A program made the translations under genes and the position numbers. From contig CANBQT010000027.1 of assembly GCA_947371755.1 (NCBI GenBank), forward strand, positions 1 through 41,277: 41,277 nt of DNA, written 5' to 3'. Source of the DNA: Chitinophagaceae bacterium. Lineage in GTDB: Bacteria > Bacteroidota > Bacteroidia > Chitinophagales > Chitinophagaceae. Numbering within the stretch: position 1 is the stretch's first letter; the number at the start of each line of letters is the position of its first letter. The notes beneath the pieces were generated by a model, which saw only the letters and a program-made list of their open reading frames with translations, did not search any database and was not told where the DNA came from. Below are positions 25,665 to 35,405 of this stretch, piece by piece.

Positions 25665-26912
25665 ATGCAAAACTGGAAGATCAAAACCTCACTCTTTCTT
25701 AATTATTTTGTGTTTGCTATTTTACTGAATAGCGTAGGTACTGTTATTCTGCAGGTACAAAGTAATTATGGTGTTACCGAATCTGGGGCAAGTATATTAG
25801 AGGCTTTTAAAGATTTGAGTATCGCAATCGTCTCTTTTTTTATCGCCTCTTATATCAATAGAATTGGCTATAAAAAATCCATGCTAATTGCATTGGCATT
25901 TGTAGGTATAGTGGCTCTTTTAATGCCGGCTTTTCCTGGTTTTTTAATGACCAAACTTTTATTTGCGGCAACCGGTGCAAGTTTTGCCATGATTAAAGTA
26001 TCGGTTTTTGCCACTATTGGAATTATTACAAATGACAAAAAAGAACATGCAAGTTTTATGAATTTCATAGAATCCTTCTTTATGGTTGGAATTCTAACGG
26101 GCTATTTTATATTTAGTGCTTTTGTAGATGATCATAACCCTCAATCAACTACTTGGTTAAAAGTATATTATTTACTGGCAGGTATAGTTGCCGTTGCCTT
26201 TCTTCTTTTATTAAGCTCTCCATTGGATGAAAGTTCAGTCAGAAAAACAGATACCACTCCTTTGACAAAGGACTTTGCCGAAATGTTTCAATTAATAGCA
26301 CTTCCCATAGTTATTGTATTTGTAGCGAGTGCTTTTGTATATGTGTTAATAGAGCAGAGTATCATGAGTTGGTTACCAACCTATAATAGTAAGGTATTGC
26401 ATTTGCCACAAACGCTGAGCATACAAATGGCAAGTATTCTAGCAGCAGCTACAGCAATTGGAAGATTTATCGCAGGAATTGTACTTCGTAAAATAAATTG
26501 GCTTGGAGTTTTGATTAGCTGTTTATTATTAGCAGCATTACTTGTTGTTGTTGCTATTCCTTTAGCCAATAATGCAAATGGAGCTTTAGTAACCGGATGG
26601 TCCACCGCACCCCTTGCTACTTTTATTTTTCCTTTAATTGGCTTTTTGATTGCTCCAATTTATCCTGCCATCAACTCTGTGATTTTAAGTTCTCTGCCAA
26701 AGAAAAAACATGGTTATATGTCGGGATTGATTGTCATCTTTTCAGCATTGGGAGGTACAACTGGTTCTATTATCACAGGAAATATCTTCCAATCATATGG
26801 TGGTCAAACTGCCTTCTATTTTTCTTTAGTCCCCATCAGTTTATTAATCATCCTTTTAATAGTATTTTATAGAGTACAGAAAAAAGTAAATGATACAATA
26901 ACTGCGATATAA
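25665..26912 (+). CDS. Major facilitator superfamily transporter
   Basis: This is a twelve-TM secondary transporter of 415 residues. It begins MQNWKIKTSLFLNYFVFAILL (TM1) and has the MFS loop after TM2 (YINRIGYKKSMLIAL), a central cytosolic loop near residues 190-205, and a second half with IGRFIAGIVLRKINW, the weaker copy of the same loop. The trehalase gene begins 14 bases after its stop, so the two are translationally close. This context suggests uptake of trehalose or a related sugar for intracellular cleavage; from sequence alone the substrate is not known. Confidence 0.85.
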   Translation: MQNWKIKTSLFLNYFVFAILLNSVGTVILQVQSNYGVTESGASILEAFKDLSIAIVSFFIASYINRIGYKKSMLIALAFVGIVALLMPAFPGFLMTKLLFAATGASFAMIKVSVFATIGIITNDKKEHASFMNFIESFFMVGILTGYFIFSAFVDDHNPQSTTWLKVYYLLAGIVAVAFLLLLSSPLDESSVRKTDTTPLTKDFAEMFQLIALPIVIVFVASAFVYVLIEQSIMSWLPTYNSKVLHLPQTLSIQMASILAAATAIGRFIAGIVLRKINWLGVLISCLLLAALLVVVAIPLANNANGALVTGWSTAPLATFIFPLIGFLIAPIYPAINSVILSSLPKKKHGYMSGLIVIFSALGGTTGSIITGNIFQSYGGQTAFYFSLVPISLLIILLIVFYRVQKKVNDTITAI

Positions 26913-26926
26913 AATATAATCTTTCG

Positions 26927-28426
26927 ATGAATCAGGAGTTACTAGAAATATATGATTTAGGAGAACTTTTTGAAAAGGTACAATTGAATTCCATTTTAAC
27001 TGATGGAAAAACTTTTGTCGATTGCATACCTTTATTTCCATTGCAAGAAATTCAGCATAAATACGAATCAACAAAAGGCCAACCCTCATTTGATCTTAAA
27101 AAATTTGTTGCTGAGAATTTTTCAATGCCCCCAATTTTTGGTTCTGAATACAAGAGCGACCTTTCAAAATCTGTAGCAGAAAATATCAAAAACCTTTGGG
27201 AGATGCTCACGCGTGATTCTACCAACGAGATCAGTTCTCTGATCAATTTGCCGAACCGATATATTGTTCCTGGAGGAAGGTTTAGAGAAATTTATTACTG
27301 GGATTCATATTTCACCATGTTAGGTTTGAGAGAAGACGGAAGAATTGATCTGATAGAAAATATGGTTTCAAATTTTGCCTACTTAATCAATAAAGTAGGT
27401 CATATCCCAAATGGTAATAGACAATATTATATAAGTAGAAGTCAGCCTCCATTTTTCGCTTTGATGATACAACTTTTAGCTGCTACAAAAAATGATGATA
27501 CTATTTATTGCCAATATCAGAAGGAACTAGAAAAGGAATACAGTTTTTGGATGGAAGGTGCTGAATATTTAAATGAAGGAGAGGCCACAAATAGAGTCGC
27601 TTGTATGCCTGACGGCACCATTCTGAATCGCTATTTTGATTCAAGACCAAAACCAAGAGAGGAAAGCTTTGCAGAGGATGTGCACATTAGTAAAAATTGT
27701 ACCCAAACTAAGGAAACTGTTTTCACCAATTTAAGAGCAGGGGCTGAAAGTGGTTGGGATTTTAGTACCCGATGGTTTGCAGATAATTCAACCATTGGTT
27801 CAATCGAAACAACACAGATCATACCTGTTGACCTGAATTGTTTAATCTATGTTTTAGAACAAACAATAGCTAAAGCTGCTACTCTATCTGGTGATGCATT
27901 GAAAGCTTCTGTATTTATTGAATTATCGGCAAAAAGAAGAATGTCAATTCTAGAATACTGTTGGAATAATGATATTCACTATTTCTGTGATTATCATTTC
28001 AATAAAAAGCAAACTCTGGATAAAATAACGGCTGCTGGATTATATCCCTTATTTGTTTCTATCTGTAATCAACATCAAGCCAATGCAGTTGCAAATTCAG
28101 TTGAAACAAATTTGCTAAGACCCGGTGGTTTAGTAACTACCCATATTTATTCTGGTCAGCAATGGGATGCTCCAAATGGATGGGCTCCATTACAATGGAT
28201 AGCATTTGCAGGTTTGAAAAAATATGGGATCCAACATTTAGCATATAAAATTGGAACAAGATGGATACATCTGAATGAAAAAGTATTTGCTGAAACAGGA
28301 AAACTAATGGAAAAATATAATGTAGAAGATCTTAGCAAACTTGCGGGTGGAGGTGAATATGAAGGGCAGGATGGATTTGGATGGACAAATGGGGTTTATC
28401 TAGCTTTAAAAAATGCTTTAAAATAA
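26927..28426 (+). CDS. treF: Cytosolic alpha,alpha-trehalase (GH37)
   Basis: Trehalase hydrolyses trehalose to two glucose molecules. The 499-residue protein has no signal peptide, so it acts in the cytosol (TreF-like rather than TreA). Both GH37 signatures are present: PGGRFREIYYWDSYF near residues 114-128 and QQWDAPNGWAPLQW near 410-423, plus the Gly-rich GGGEYEGQDGFGWTNG near the end. The DSRPKPREESFAED stretch carries conserved substrate contacts. It is cotranscribed with the MFS gene. The stop codon lies 17 bases from that of the convergent amidase gene and no terminator is visible between them. Confidence 0.95.
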   Translation: MNQELLEIYDLGELFEKVQLNSILTDGKTFVDCIPLFPLQEIQHKYESTKGQPSFDLKKFVAENFSMPPIFGSEYKSDLSKSVAENIKNLWEMLTRDSTNEISSLINLPNRYIVPGGRFREIYYWDSYFTMLGLREDGRIDLIENMVSNFAYLINKVGHIPNGNRQYYISRSQPPFFALMIQLLAATKNDDTIYCQYQKELEKEYSFWMEGAEYLNEGEATNRVACMPDGTILNRYFDSRPKPREESFAEDVHISKNCTQTKETVFTNLRAGAESGWDFSTRWFADNSTIGSIETTQIIPVDLNCLIYVLEQTIAKAATLSGDALKASVFIELSAKRRMSILEYCWNNDIHYFCDYHFNKKQTLDKITAAGLYPLFVSICNQHQANAVANSVETNLLRPGGLVTTHIYSGQQWDAPNGWAPLQWIAFAGLKKYGIQHLAYKIGTRWIHLNEKVFAETGKLMEKYNVEDLSKLAGGGEYEGQDGFGWTNGVYLALKNALK

Positions 28427-28443
28427 TTATCAAAGCTCTTACT

Positions 28444-29268
28444 CTACCAGTATTTTTTTTCTAAATTATAGAGCACAACACGATCTGTTTGATTGATTGC
28501 TTTCGTAGTGTCTTGTAAGAAATGCCTTTTAAATGATTGTATTGCTGCACTTGTATCTTTTACATCATACCCTATAATCCTCAATGCCTGGATATGATTA
28601 AAATCATAAGGAACCTCATCCAACTTTTCATCATACCATAAGCCAAAACCTTTCTCAGAGAGGGTTTTCCAGGGAAAGCGCCAATTGGGATCATTCTTTC
28701 TTACTGGAGCAATATCACCATGCCCTATAAAATTGGAGGCAGGTATATTATATGTTTTTTTTAGTCGTGCTAATAAACTAATTAAACTATTTATTTGCAA
28801 ACTATCAAAATTTTCAAAACCGTTATTATCCAATTCAATTCCGATGGAAGCTGAATTAATATCAGTTAAACTACCCCATTTTGCAATCCCTCCATGCCAG
28901 GCACGTAAATAATCATTGAGCATGTGATGGACTGTTCCATCCTTACAAATTACATAATGCGCACTAACCTGAGTCTTTACCATCGTAAAGGTTTTCAAAG
29001 TTTGTTCGCATGCATTTTGGGCAGTATGATGTATGATTACGAAACTTGGTTTACGTAAATTGAAATTGGTTGTTCCCACCCAATAAGGAGGCTGTTTTAT
29101 TGAATCTGAAATCCATTGTTCTGGGCTTTCTTTGATGCTCCGCGCAAACAATTTTACTTGTTTCTGATAAGACTTATTAGTATCTGCGTAGGGTTTTCTA
29201 GAGCAAGCGACACTAATAACTAATACTATTAAAAAAATGGTAAGTCGAACTAACATTCTCATGTGCAT
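28444..29268 (-). CDS. N-acetylmuramoyl-L-alanine amidase lipoprotein (Amidase_2/AmpD type)
   Basis: This enzyme cleaves the bond between MurNAc and the peptide in cell-wall fragments. The 274-residue protein is a lipoprotein (VISVAC, Cys about residue 22), so it is placed in the periplasm. The Zn-binding pattern of Amidase_2 is visible: IIHHTAQ, the substrate groove AWHGGIAKWGSLTDINSASIGIELDN with its catalytic Glu, and GHGDIAPVRKNDPNWRFPW with the second His and the Asp. Three ATGs in frame are possible; the first is listed. The mRNA start is odd: a terminator hairpin of the upstream gene ends next to the first ATG. Confidence 0.9.
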   Translation of the reverse strand: MHMRMLVRLTIFLIVLVISVACSRKPYADTNKSYQKQVKLFARSIKESPEQWISDSIKQPPYWVGTTNFNLRKPSFVIIHHTAQNACEQTLKTFTMVKTQVSAHYVICKDGTVHHMLNDYLRAWHGGIAKWGSLTDINSASIGIELDNNGFENFDSLQINSLISLLARLKKTYNIPASNFIGHGDIAPVRKNDPNWRFPWKTLSEKGFGLWYDEKLDEVPYDFNHIQALRIIGYDVKDTSAAIQSFKRHFLQDTTKAINQTDRVVLYNLEKKYW

Positions 29269-29269
29269 A

Positions 29270-29305
29270 TTAAAAAACTACCGACACCATCTAGTGTCGG
29301 TAGTT
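29270..29305 (-). terminator. Terminator after the M1 aminopeptidase gene
   Basis: AACTACCGACAC (29276-29287) pairs perfectly with GTGTCGGTAGTT (29294-29305). On the minus strand a TTTTTT run follows, ending 3 bases before the first amidase ATG. Confidence 0.85.
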
Positions 29306-29314
29306 ATGATTTTA

Positions 29315-31303
29315 TTAGTTTGACTTCCAAGAATTATTAGCAGAATTCATGTCTGGTAAGGAATGATCTGGGTCAATCACAACTTTTTGTAATTCTTCTG
29401 TGGTATTTAATTTAACCTTCCAAGAAGAATTATTTTGCCAAATTTCAACTGGCAGATTCTTTCTTTCTGTTTTACCAGATTTGGTGGTGTATTCAATTAC
29501 AACAGGCATAGCCAATTGATCCAAATTCTCAATGGTGATGAGCGCACCATTCTTAGCATCATTATTAATATAATCAACCTTCGTTACCGCCTGGTCCAAT
29601 TTATAATTTTCTAAAAACATACCTCTCCAAAACCAGGACAGATCTTCGCCTGCACCGTTTTCAATACTTCTAAAAAAATCATAGGGCGATGGATGCTTAA
29701 ATTTCCAATCGCGAATATATTTTTTGAAAGCATAATCAAATCTATCCTTACCTAAGATCTGTTCTCTTAATAGGGTTAATGCATAACCTGGTTTCATATA
29801 TAGTTCTAATCCGATATTTCTTTCTTGAAGCACATCCGGTGTATTCAACATTGCTTCAGAAGTAGGTCCAAAAATAAATCTGGCATATTGATGCCAATCA
29901 GTTTTAGCCCCTTTGTATTCACCTTTGTTAAAATCTTCGCCCGCTAAAGTATTGATGAAAGTATTAAATCCCTCATCCATCCAACCGTATTTCCTTTCGT
30001 TACTTCCTACTATCATAGGGAACCAGGTATGACCAAATTCATGGTCTGTAACACCAAATAATCCCTCTGTCTGTGCAGTAGACCCGCAGAATACAATACC
30101 AGGATATTCCATACCACCTACATTACTTGCCACATTTGATGCAACAGGGTAAGGAAATTCAAACCAACGTTTACTATAATTTTCTATACTTCCTTTGGTA
30201 TATTCTGTTGCTCTACCCCATCCCTTTACACCTGCAGATTCTGAAGGATATACACTGGTTGCCAAACATTTCTTTCCACTCGGTAAATTAATCTTTGCAG
30301 CATCCCATATAAAACTTTTAGAAGTTGCCCATGCAAAATCACGAGCATTGCTGATGGCAAATTTCCAGGTACAGGTTGCTTTTGAAGGTCTTGAAGTTGG
30401 ATCTAAAACTTCTGATTCCCCCCGTATGGTAACAGTAGCATCACTACCCTTAGCTTGATTGTAACGTTTTAATTGCAATGGTGTTAATACTTCCTGTGCA
30501 TTTAATAACTCACCTGAAGCAACTACGATATGTGAAGCAGGTACGGTAAGTGTTGCTTCAAGATCACCATATTCTAAATAAAATTCACTAGCGCCTAAAT
30601 ATGGCAAAGTATTCCAACCCTGTAAATCATCAAATACACATACTCTAGGATACCATTGTGCAATGGCATAAATATTACCATTCTTCGTCTTAAGAATCCC
30701 TGTTCTATCTGAACCATATTGTGGGATCAAATAGCTATAATCAATTTTTACAGAAACTGCCCCTGTTCTGGCTGCCAAGGCTTTAGCCAAACGCAATTGC
30801 ATTCTTGTATCTGTTATTACATAGGGAATATTTTCTGCAGGTTTCCCGGCAGTTATCAATTGAACGGAAGTGATTTTGTAACCACCATTAAATGTGCTTT
30901 TGGCATCACCATATCTGCTACGTCCGGTAGCAGGCATTTTAGCCTGACCACGGGATTGCAGATCATATAAATTCTGATCTAACTGCAACCAAATAAAAGG
31001 CAATTCCTGTGGACTATTATTTTTATAATTGATCGTAACAGAACCGGTTAATTCATTTTTATCTTCATTCAAAGATGCATTAATCTTATAGTCTGCCCTG
31101 TTTTGCCAATAGGCATGACCTGGTTCACCACTAGCCGCACGAAATTCATTTCCTGCATTTGGATAAAATAGTGGTCCAAATAATAAGTGTTGGTCGTATT
31201 TTGACTTTGTATCGGTTGTTGTTGCGGGTAAAGTAGTTTGAGCAGACAACTGAATTACCGCAGTAGCAAAAAAAGCGGTTAATGAAACTAATTTTTTAAA
31301 CAT
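29315..31303 (-). CDS. Secreted M1-family zinc aminopeptidase
   Basis: M1 enzymes remove N-terminal amino acids using one zinc ion. The 662-residue protein has a signal peptide (TAVIQLSAQ), an N-terminal beta domain, and the gluzincin core: [10 protein letters not shown] (the substrate-binding GxMEN variant), His421-Glu422-x-x-His425 in HEFGHTWFP, and the third ligand Glu444 in WMDEGF, at the usual distance. A Tyr transition-state residue should lie after this. The C-terminal half ends in a helical and a beta domain. The gene stands alone: divergent from the HD gene, closed by a terminator. Confidence 0.93.
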   Translation of the reverse strand: MFKKLVSLTAFFATAVIQLSAQTTLPATTTDTKSKYDQHLLFGPLFYPNAGNEFRAASGEPGHAYWQNRADYKINASLNEDKNELTGSVTINYKNNSPQELPFIWLQLDQNLYDLQSRGQAKMPATGRSRYGDAKSTFNGGYKITSVQLITAGKPAENIPYVITDTRMQLRLAKALAARTGAVSVKIDYSYLIPQYGSDRTGILKTKNGNIYAIAQWYPRVCVFDDLQGWNTLPYLGASEFYLEYGDLEATLTVPASHIVVASGELLNAQEVLTPLQLKRYNQAKGSDATVTIRGESEVLDPTSRPSKATCTWKFAISNARDFAWATSKSFIWDAAKINLPSGKKCLATSVYPSESAGVKGWGRATEYTKGSIENYSKRWFEFPYPVASNVASNVGGMEYPGIVFCGSTAQTEGLFGVTDHEFGHTWFPMIVGSNERKYGWMDEGFNTFINTLAGEDFNKGEYKGAKTDWHQYARFIFGPTSEAMLNTPDVLQERNIGLELYMKPGYALTLLREQILGKDRFDYAFKKYIRDWKFKHPSPYDFFRSIENGAGEDLSWFWRGMFLENYKLDQAVTKVDYINNDAKNGALITIENLDQLAMPVVIEYTTKSGKTERKNLPVEIWQNNSSWKVKLNTTEELQKVVIDPDHSLPDMNSANNSWKSN

Positions 31304-31393
31304 AGTTCTGTTACTTTTATAGTGAATGTACTAATGAGGCTAAAGTACTGAAAATCATGCCTTCTTTTTGGAGAAAATTATAAATGGAATAAG

Positions 31394-31999
31394 ATGTCTT
31401 TAAAACTTAAAAGAAACATATTTGGCGATCCTGCGAACAAAGGGAATTTGTTAACTAGAGATGCTGCCATGCAATTGTTTCAGGAATGGGTTTTAAACCC
31501 AAAATTGCAAGTTCATATGTTGCAAGTGGCGTATTTAATGAAATCCTGGGCTTTGGAAAAGGAAAAATTAGATGAGAAAGGACAATGGATGTGGGAAATG
31601 TCTGGCCTCTTACATGATGCTGATTGGGATCAATGGCCAGATTTACATTGTATAAAAATTATAGAACATTTAGAAAGCTTACAGATCGATCCAGACGTGA
31701 TGCATGCAATTGCCTCACATGGTCCGAATCATTTTGGGGTTGACCCAATCAACAATATGGATAAAATGTTGTTTGCATTTGATGAGCTGTCTGGTCTGAT
31801 CCATGCCTATTCGTTAATGAGACCAAATGGTTACGATGGAATGGATATTAAAGGAGTAAAAAAAAGACTGAAAGAAAAATCATTTGCAGCCAATGTATCA
31901 CGAGAAGAAATACAAGATGCTGCAAATCGTGCAGGTATACTTTTAGATGATTTAATCACATTTATTATAACGCATCAGGCAGATGTAACAACGAAATAA
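31394..31999 (+). CDS. HD-domain metal-dependent hydrolase
   Basis: HD proteins are phosphohydrolases using His/Asp-bound metals. The 201-residue protein has the ligand set His41 (in QVHMLQVA), His74-Asp75 (in LLHDADWD) and Asp130 (in FDELSG), with an extra His109. This is the compact form often annotated as a putative nucleotidase or HDIG-type hydrolase, often with no known substrate. An M24 peptidase gene begins 21 bases after its stop, so they are likely an operon. No functional link is evident. Confidence 0.88.
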   Translation: MSLKLKRNIFGDPANKGNLLTRDAAMQLFQEWVLNPKLQVHMLQVAYLMKSWALEKEKLDEKGQWMWEMSGLLHDADWDQWPDLHCIKIIEHLESLQIDPDVMHAIASHGPNHFGVDPINNMDKMLFAFDELSGLIHAYSLMRPNGYDGMDIKGVKKRLKEKSFAANVSREEIQDAANRAGILLDDLITFIITHQADVTTK

Positions 32000-32020
32000 T
32001 CTATATAAATAAAATATATT

Positions 32021-33364
32021 ATGAATAAAAGATGGACAGTTTTTTGCTTTTTAATAGCTATTTCATGGCAAGGATTTTCTCAACAAATTCTTGCTTTAAG
32101 AGACCAGGCCAAACTAACAGATGAAATCCTCAACGAACGATTTACAAATCTTCTTCCCAAATTAATGGAAAGGGAAAATATTGATATGTGGGTGATCATC
32201 AGCAGAGAATACAATGAAGATCCGATTTTAAAAACCATGCTGCCGGCAGAATGGCTTTCTGCAAGAAGGAGAACCATTTTAGTTTTCTATCATGATCCCA
32301 AAAAGCAAATAAATGAGCAATTAGCTATTGCCAGATATAATGTAGGTAATCAAATTAAAGCATCATGGGACATGAAAAAGTTTCCTGATCAATGGGATGC
32401 ATTGATTGATCTTATTAGTAAAAGAAATCCGAACAAAATAGGATTGAACTATTCAACTGACTTCGCGCATGCAGATGGACTAACGTTTACTGAGCAAAAG
32501 ATTTTCCTTCAAAAACTCCCCACACAATTTCAATCAAGAATTGTAAGTGCGGAAAAATTAGGAATCGGCTGGTTAGAAACAAGAACAGAAAGAGAAATGC
32601 AATTATATCCTCAACTTGTACAGATTACTCATCAGATTATTGCTGAAGGCTTTTCAGAAAAAACAATCATGCCTGGTGTAACTACTACTGATGACCTGGT
32701 TTGGTGGTTTAGACAAAAGATCCGCAACTTAGGTTTAGATACATGGTTTCATCCTTCCGTAGAAATTCAAAGAAATGATGAAACAAGTTTTGATCACTTA
32801 TCTGCATTTACCAATAAGGACAAGGAAATTATTCAACCTGGGGATCTTTTACATGTAGATATTGGAATTAGTTATTTACGATTAAATACAGATGTGCAGG
32901 AACATGCGTATATGTTGCTACCAGGCGAAACCAATGCCCCACTAGCTCTTCAGAAAGCCTTTGCAAATGGAAATAGATTACAAGATATACTCACTAGTAA
33001 ATTCGCATTGAATAAAACAGGTAATGAAATTCTTTCTTCGGCATTAGCTCAAGCAAAAGAAGAAGGAATAATCGCAAGTATCTATACACATCCCATTGGA
33101 TATCACGGCCATGCTGCCGGACCTACGATTGGCATGTGGGATCAACAAAATGGTGTTCCGGGTTCTGGTGATTTTCCTATGCATTTGAATACCGCCTATT
33201 CTATTGAATTAAATGCTGCCACTGATATTCCTGAATGGAAAAAATCAATCCGCATCATGTTGGAAGAAGATGGATTTTATTCAGAAAAAGGTTTCCGGTT
33301 TATTGGGGGTAGACAAAAAGAGTTACTGCTAGTTCCAAGACAAAGTAATACAATAGGAAATTAA
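32021..33364 (+). CDS. Secreted M24-family metallopeptidase (Xaa-Pro aminopeptidase-like)
   Basis: M24 enzymes use a pita-bread fold with two metal ions. The 447-residue protein carries a signal peptide (WQGFSQ) and a long N-terminal creatinase-like domain, then the catalytic part. The metal ligands can be followed: LLHVDIGI (Asp) and LNTDVQEHAY (Asp), THPIGYHGHAAGP (His), YSIELNA (Glu) and MLEEDGFYSEKG (Glu). The order and approximate spacing fit M24. An aminopeptidase P-like activity is likely but not proven. It is co-directional with the HD gene and convergent with the agmatine deiminase gene. Confidence 0.88.
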   Translation: MNKRWTVFCFLIAISWQGFSQQILALRDQAKLTDEILNERFTNLLPKLMERENIDMWVIISREYNEDPILKTMLPAEWLSARRRTILVFYHDPKKQINEQLAIARYNVGNQIKASWDMKKFPDQWDALIDLISKRNPNKIGLNYSTDFAHADGLTFTEQKIFLQKLPTQFQSRIVSAEKLGIGWLETRTEREMQLYPQLVQITHQIIAEGFSEKTIMPGVTTTDDLVWWFRQKIRNLGLDTWFHPSVEIQRNDETSFDHLSAFTNKDKEIIQPGDLLHVDIGISYLRLNTDVQEHAYMLLPGETNAPLALQKAFANGNRLQDILTSKFALNKTGNEILSSALAQAKEEGIIASIYTHPIGYHGHAAGPTIGMWDQQNGVPGSGDFPMHLNTAYSIELNAATDIPEWKKSIRIMLEEDGFYSEKGFRFIGGRQKELLLVPRQSNTIGN

Positions 33365-33381
33365 TGTAAGATGCAACCCAG

Positions 33382-33416
33382 GTTTTACATTTTGATTTTT
33401 ACTTTTTAAATTTAAA
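33382..33416 (+). repeat. Heptad repeat tract D
   Basis: Five consecutive 7-base units: GTTTTAC, ATTTTGA, TTTTTAC, TTTTTAA, ATTTAAA. They lie downstream of the M24 stop codon and the last ones enter the end of the convergent deiminase gene. This is the longest unbroken run of the four tracts. Confidence 0.65.
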
Positions 33417-34473
33417 CCTTGGGTTCTTGTTGACTTAAGCAATGAAAGCTTCCTAGTCCCCAGATAATATCTGTTGAATCAATTCCTACTGTTTCTCTTG
33501 TAGGGAAACATTCTGCTATAATCTGTAATGCCTGATCATCTTTTTTACTACGGAAGGTTGGAACTATAATATGTTTATTGCTGATATAAAAATTAGCATA
33601 AGATGCGGGTAAACGTTGATCTTCATAGATTACCGCATCTGGCATTGGTAGTTCTACAATATTCAATTGTTTATCATTCAATAAGCGCATGTCTTTTAAC
33701 TGTTTCAAATTAGTTTGAAGCAGATCATAATTTTCATCCTGTTTATTGGATTCTACTACGGTTATTACAGTATCTGAATTAACAAATCTTACAGTATCAT
33801 CGATATGACCATCCGTATCATCTCCTACTATGCCATCAGCCACCCATAAAATCTGATCTACTCCATAATAATTATTTAAGTAGTTCTCAATTTCTTTCTG
33901 ACTTAAATGTGGATTACGATTCTTATTTAAAAGGCAGCAAGTAGAAGTAAGCAAAGTACCATTCCCATTAAATTCAACTGAACCGCCTTCCATTACAATA
34001 CCGGGATGGTACACAGGAATTTTAAAATGTTTTCCAATTAATGTTGGAATTACATCATCTAAATCGTAAGGGGGATATTTGTTTCCCCATGCATTATAGT
34101 TCCAATCAACGATTACTTTTTTTATGTCTGCCTCCGGATTAATTAAAAATGCGGGTCCATGATCTCTACACCAAGCATCATTGGTAGGATGCATGAAGAA
34201 TTCTATTTGAGACAAGTCTGCGCCAACTTTTTCAAGATGCATTAATGCAAAAACTTTCATAGCCTCATTGGCTATATTAATCCTAACTTTTTCGCCTAAT
34301 GCTAAGTACTTTATAAATAAAGCATAGTTTGGAAAGATCGAATCAATTTTGCCCGGCCAGCTAGCTTCTTTATGAGGCCAGGAAAGCCAGGTTGCTTCAT
34401 GTTCTGCAAATTCTGCCGGGAATTTATACCCCAGTGCATCCGGTGTTATAAACGATGGATCTTGTAATGACAT
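33412..34473 (-). CDS. aguA: Agmatine deiminase
   Basis: Agmatine deiminase makes N-carbamoylputrescine and ammonia from agmatine. The 353-residue protein fits the peptidyl-arginine-deiminase/AguA family: FPAEFAEHEATWLSWPHKEASWPG at the start, the PTNDAWCRDHGPAF active-site loop, IVMEGGSVEFNG, DGHIDDTVRFV with the catalytic His, and Cys345 in SFHCLSQQEP near the C-terminus as nucleophile. The N-carbamoylputrescine amidase gene lies just upstream with a 28-base gap, which makes the agmatine assignment firm compared with other deiminases. Confidence 0.94.
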   Translation of the reverse strand: MSLQDPSFITPDALGYKFPAEFAEHEATWLSWPHKEASWPGKIDSIFPNYALFIKYLALGEKVRINIANEAMKVFALMHLEKVGADLSQIEFFMHPTNDAWCRDHGPAFLINPEADIKKVIVDWNYNAWGNKYPPYDLDDVIPTLIGKHFKIPVYHPGIVMEGGSVEFNGNGTLLTSTCCLLNKNRNPHLSQKEIENYLNNYYGVDQILWVADGIVGDDTDGHIDDTVRFVNSDTVITVVESNKQDENYDLLQTNLKQLKDMRLLNDKQLNIVELPMPDAVIYEDQRLPASYANFYISNKHIIVPTFRSKKDDQALQIIAECFPTRETVGIDSTDIIWGLGSFHCLSQQEPKV

Positions 34474-34501
34474 AATTCAAAAAATATCTTTTTACTGGAA
34501 A

Positions 34502-35377
34502 CTAATCTTCGTCAATAAATCTTTTGGTAATGGGCTGATAAGAATCAATTCTTCTATCACGCATAAAAGGCCAATGAGTTCTAAAATAATCAGTGAGTTT
34601 GGTATCGATATCAACTACAGCAATTTCTTCATCCTCATGTGATGCTTTATATAATAGGGTTCCAAATGGATTACTTACAAAAGAACCACCCCAGAATTTC
34701 ATAGCACCGCCTTGTTCCATACCAACTCTATTCACACTCACCACATGTACTCCATTTGCAACAGCATGACTTCTTTGTATTGTTTGCCAAGCATTATATT
34801 GTTCAATATTGGTTGCCTCATCTTGTAATGTAGACCAGCCAATTGCTGTAGGGTAGAATAAAATTTCTGCTCCCATTAATGCTGTAATTCTTGAAGCTTC
34901 AGGATACCATTGATCCCAGCAAATCAGAATACCTATCGTTGCAAACTTTGTTTTGAAGACTTTATATCCAAGGTCACCAGGAGTAAAATAAAATTTTTCG
35001 TAAAATGCAGGATCGTCTGGAATATGCATTTTACGATACTTCCCTAAGTAAGCTCCATCTGCATCAAGAACTGCAGTTGTGTTATGATAAATACCTTTGG
35101 TTCTTTTTTCAAATAAAGAGGCAATTACCACTACCCCCAACTCAGAAGCCACTGAACTTAAAGTTTCAGTAGAGGGGCCCGGTATCACTTCTGCTAAAAG
35201 AAAATTCTCATAATCTTCTACATCACAGAAATAAAGTGAAGTAAACAATTCCTGAAGGCAAACTATTTTAGCGCCTTTAGCAGCTGCTTCTCTAATTTTA
35301 GAAATTGCTTTTGCAAGATTCTCTTCTTTAGAGGCAGAACAGGTCATCTGTACTAGACCAACTGGAACTACCGACAT
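34502..35377 (-). CDS. aguB: N-carbamoylputrescine amidase (nitrilase superfamily)
   Basis: This enzyme hydrolyses N-carbamoylputrescine to putrescine, CO2 and ammonia, the second step of the agmatine route. The 291-residue protein starts at the ATG giving MSVVPVGLVQMTCS; a TTG two codons earlier is less likely. The catalytic triad is complete: Glu43 in CLQELF, Lys116 in YRKMHIPDD, Cys153 in LICWDQWYPEA. The substrate-type match comes from the YFCDVEDYENF and AIGWS regions and from the deiminase gene 28 bases downstream. It sits between bshB1 and aguA in one operon. Confidence 0.94.
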   Translation of the reverse strand: MSVVPVGLVQMTCSASKEENLAKAISKIREAAAKGAKIVCLQELFTSLYFCDVEDYENFLLAEVIPGPSTETLSSVASELGVVVIASLFEKRTKGIYHNTTAVLDADGAYLGKYRKMHIPDDPAFYEKFYFTPGDLGYKVFKTKFATIGILICWDQWYPEASRITALMGAEILFYPTAIGWSTLQDEATNIEQYNAWQTIQRSHAVANGVHVVSVNRVGMEQGGAMKFWGGSFVSNPFGTLLYKASHEDEEIAVVDIDTKLTDYFRTHWPFMRDRRIDSYQPITKRFIDED

Positions 35378-35405
35378 AATCAATGCTTTTAAAATTAATA
35401 TTCGT

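Noticed and set aside
28402..28437. AGCTTT/AAAGCT as a terminator for treF
   Set aside because: Only six pairs, a 24-base loop and no T run.
33375..33425. Imperfect inverted repeat AACCCAGGTTT / AAACCTTGGGTT as a bidirectional terminator
   Set aside because: Bulged stem, 28-base loop and part of it inside the deiminase gene; too weak to call.
35378..35383. TTG start two codons upstream of aguB
   Set aside because: The ATG at 35377 gives the standard N-terminus of the family.
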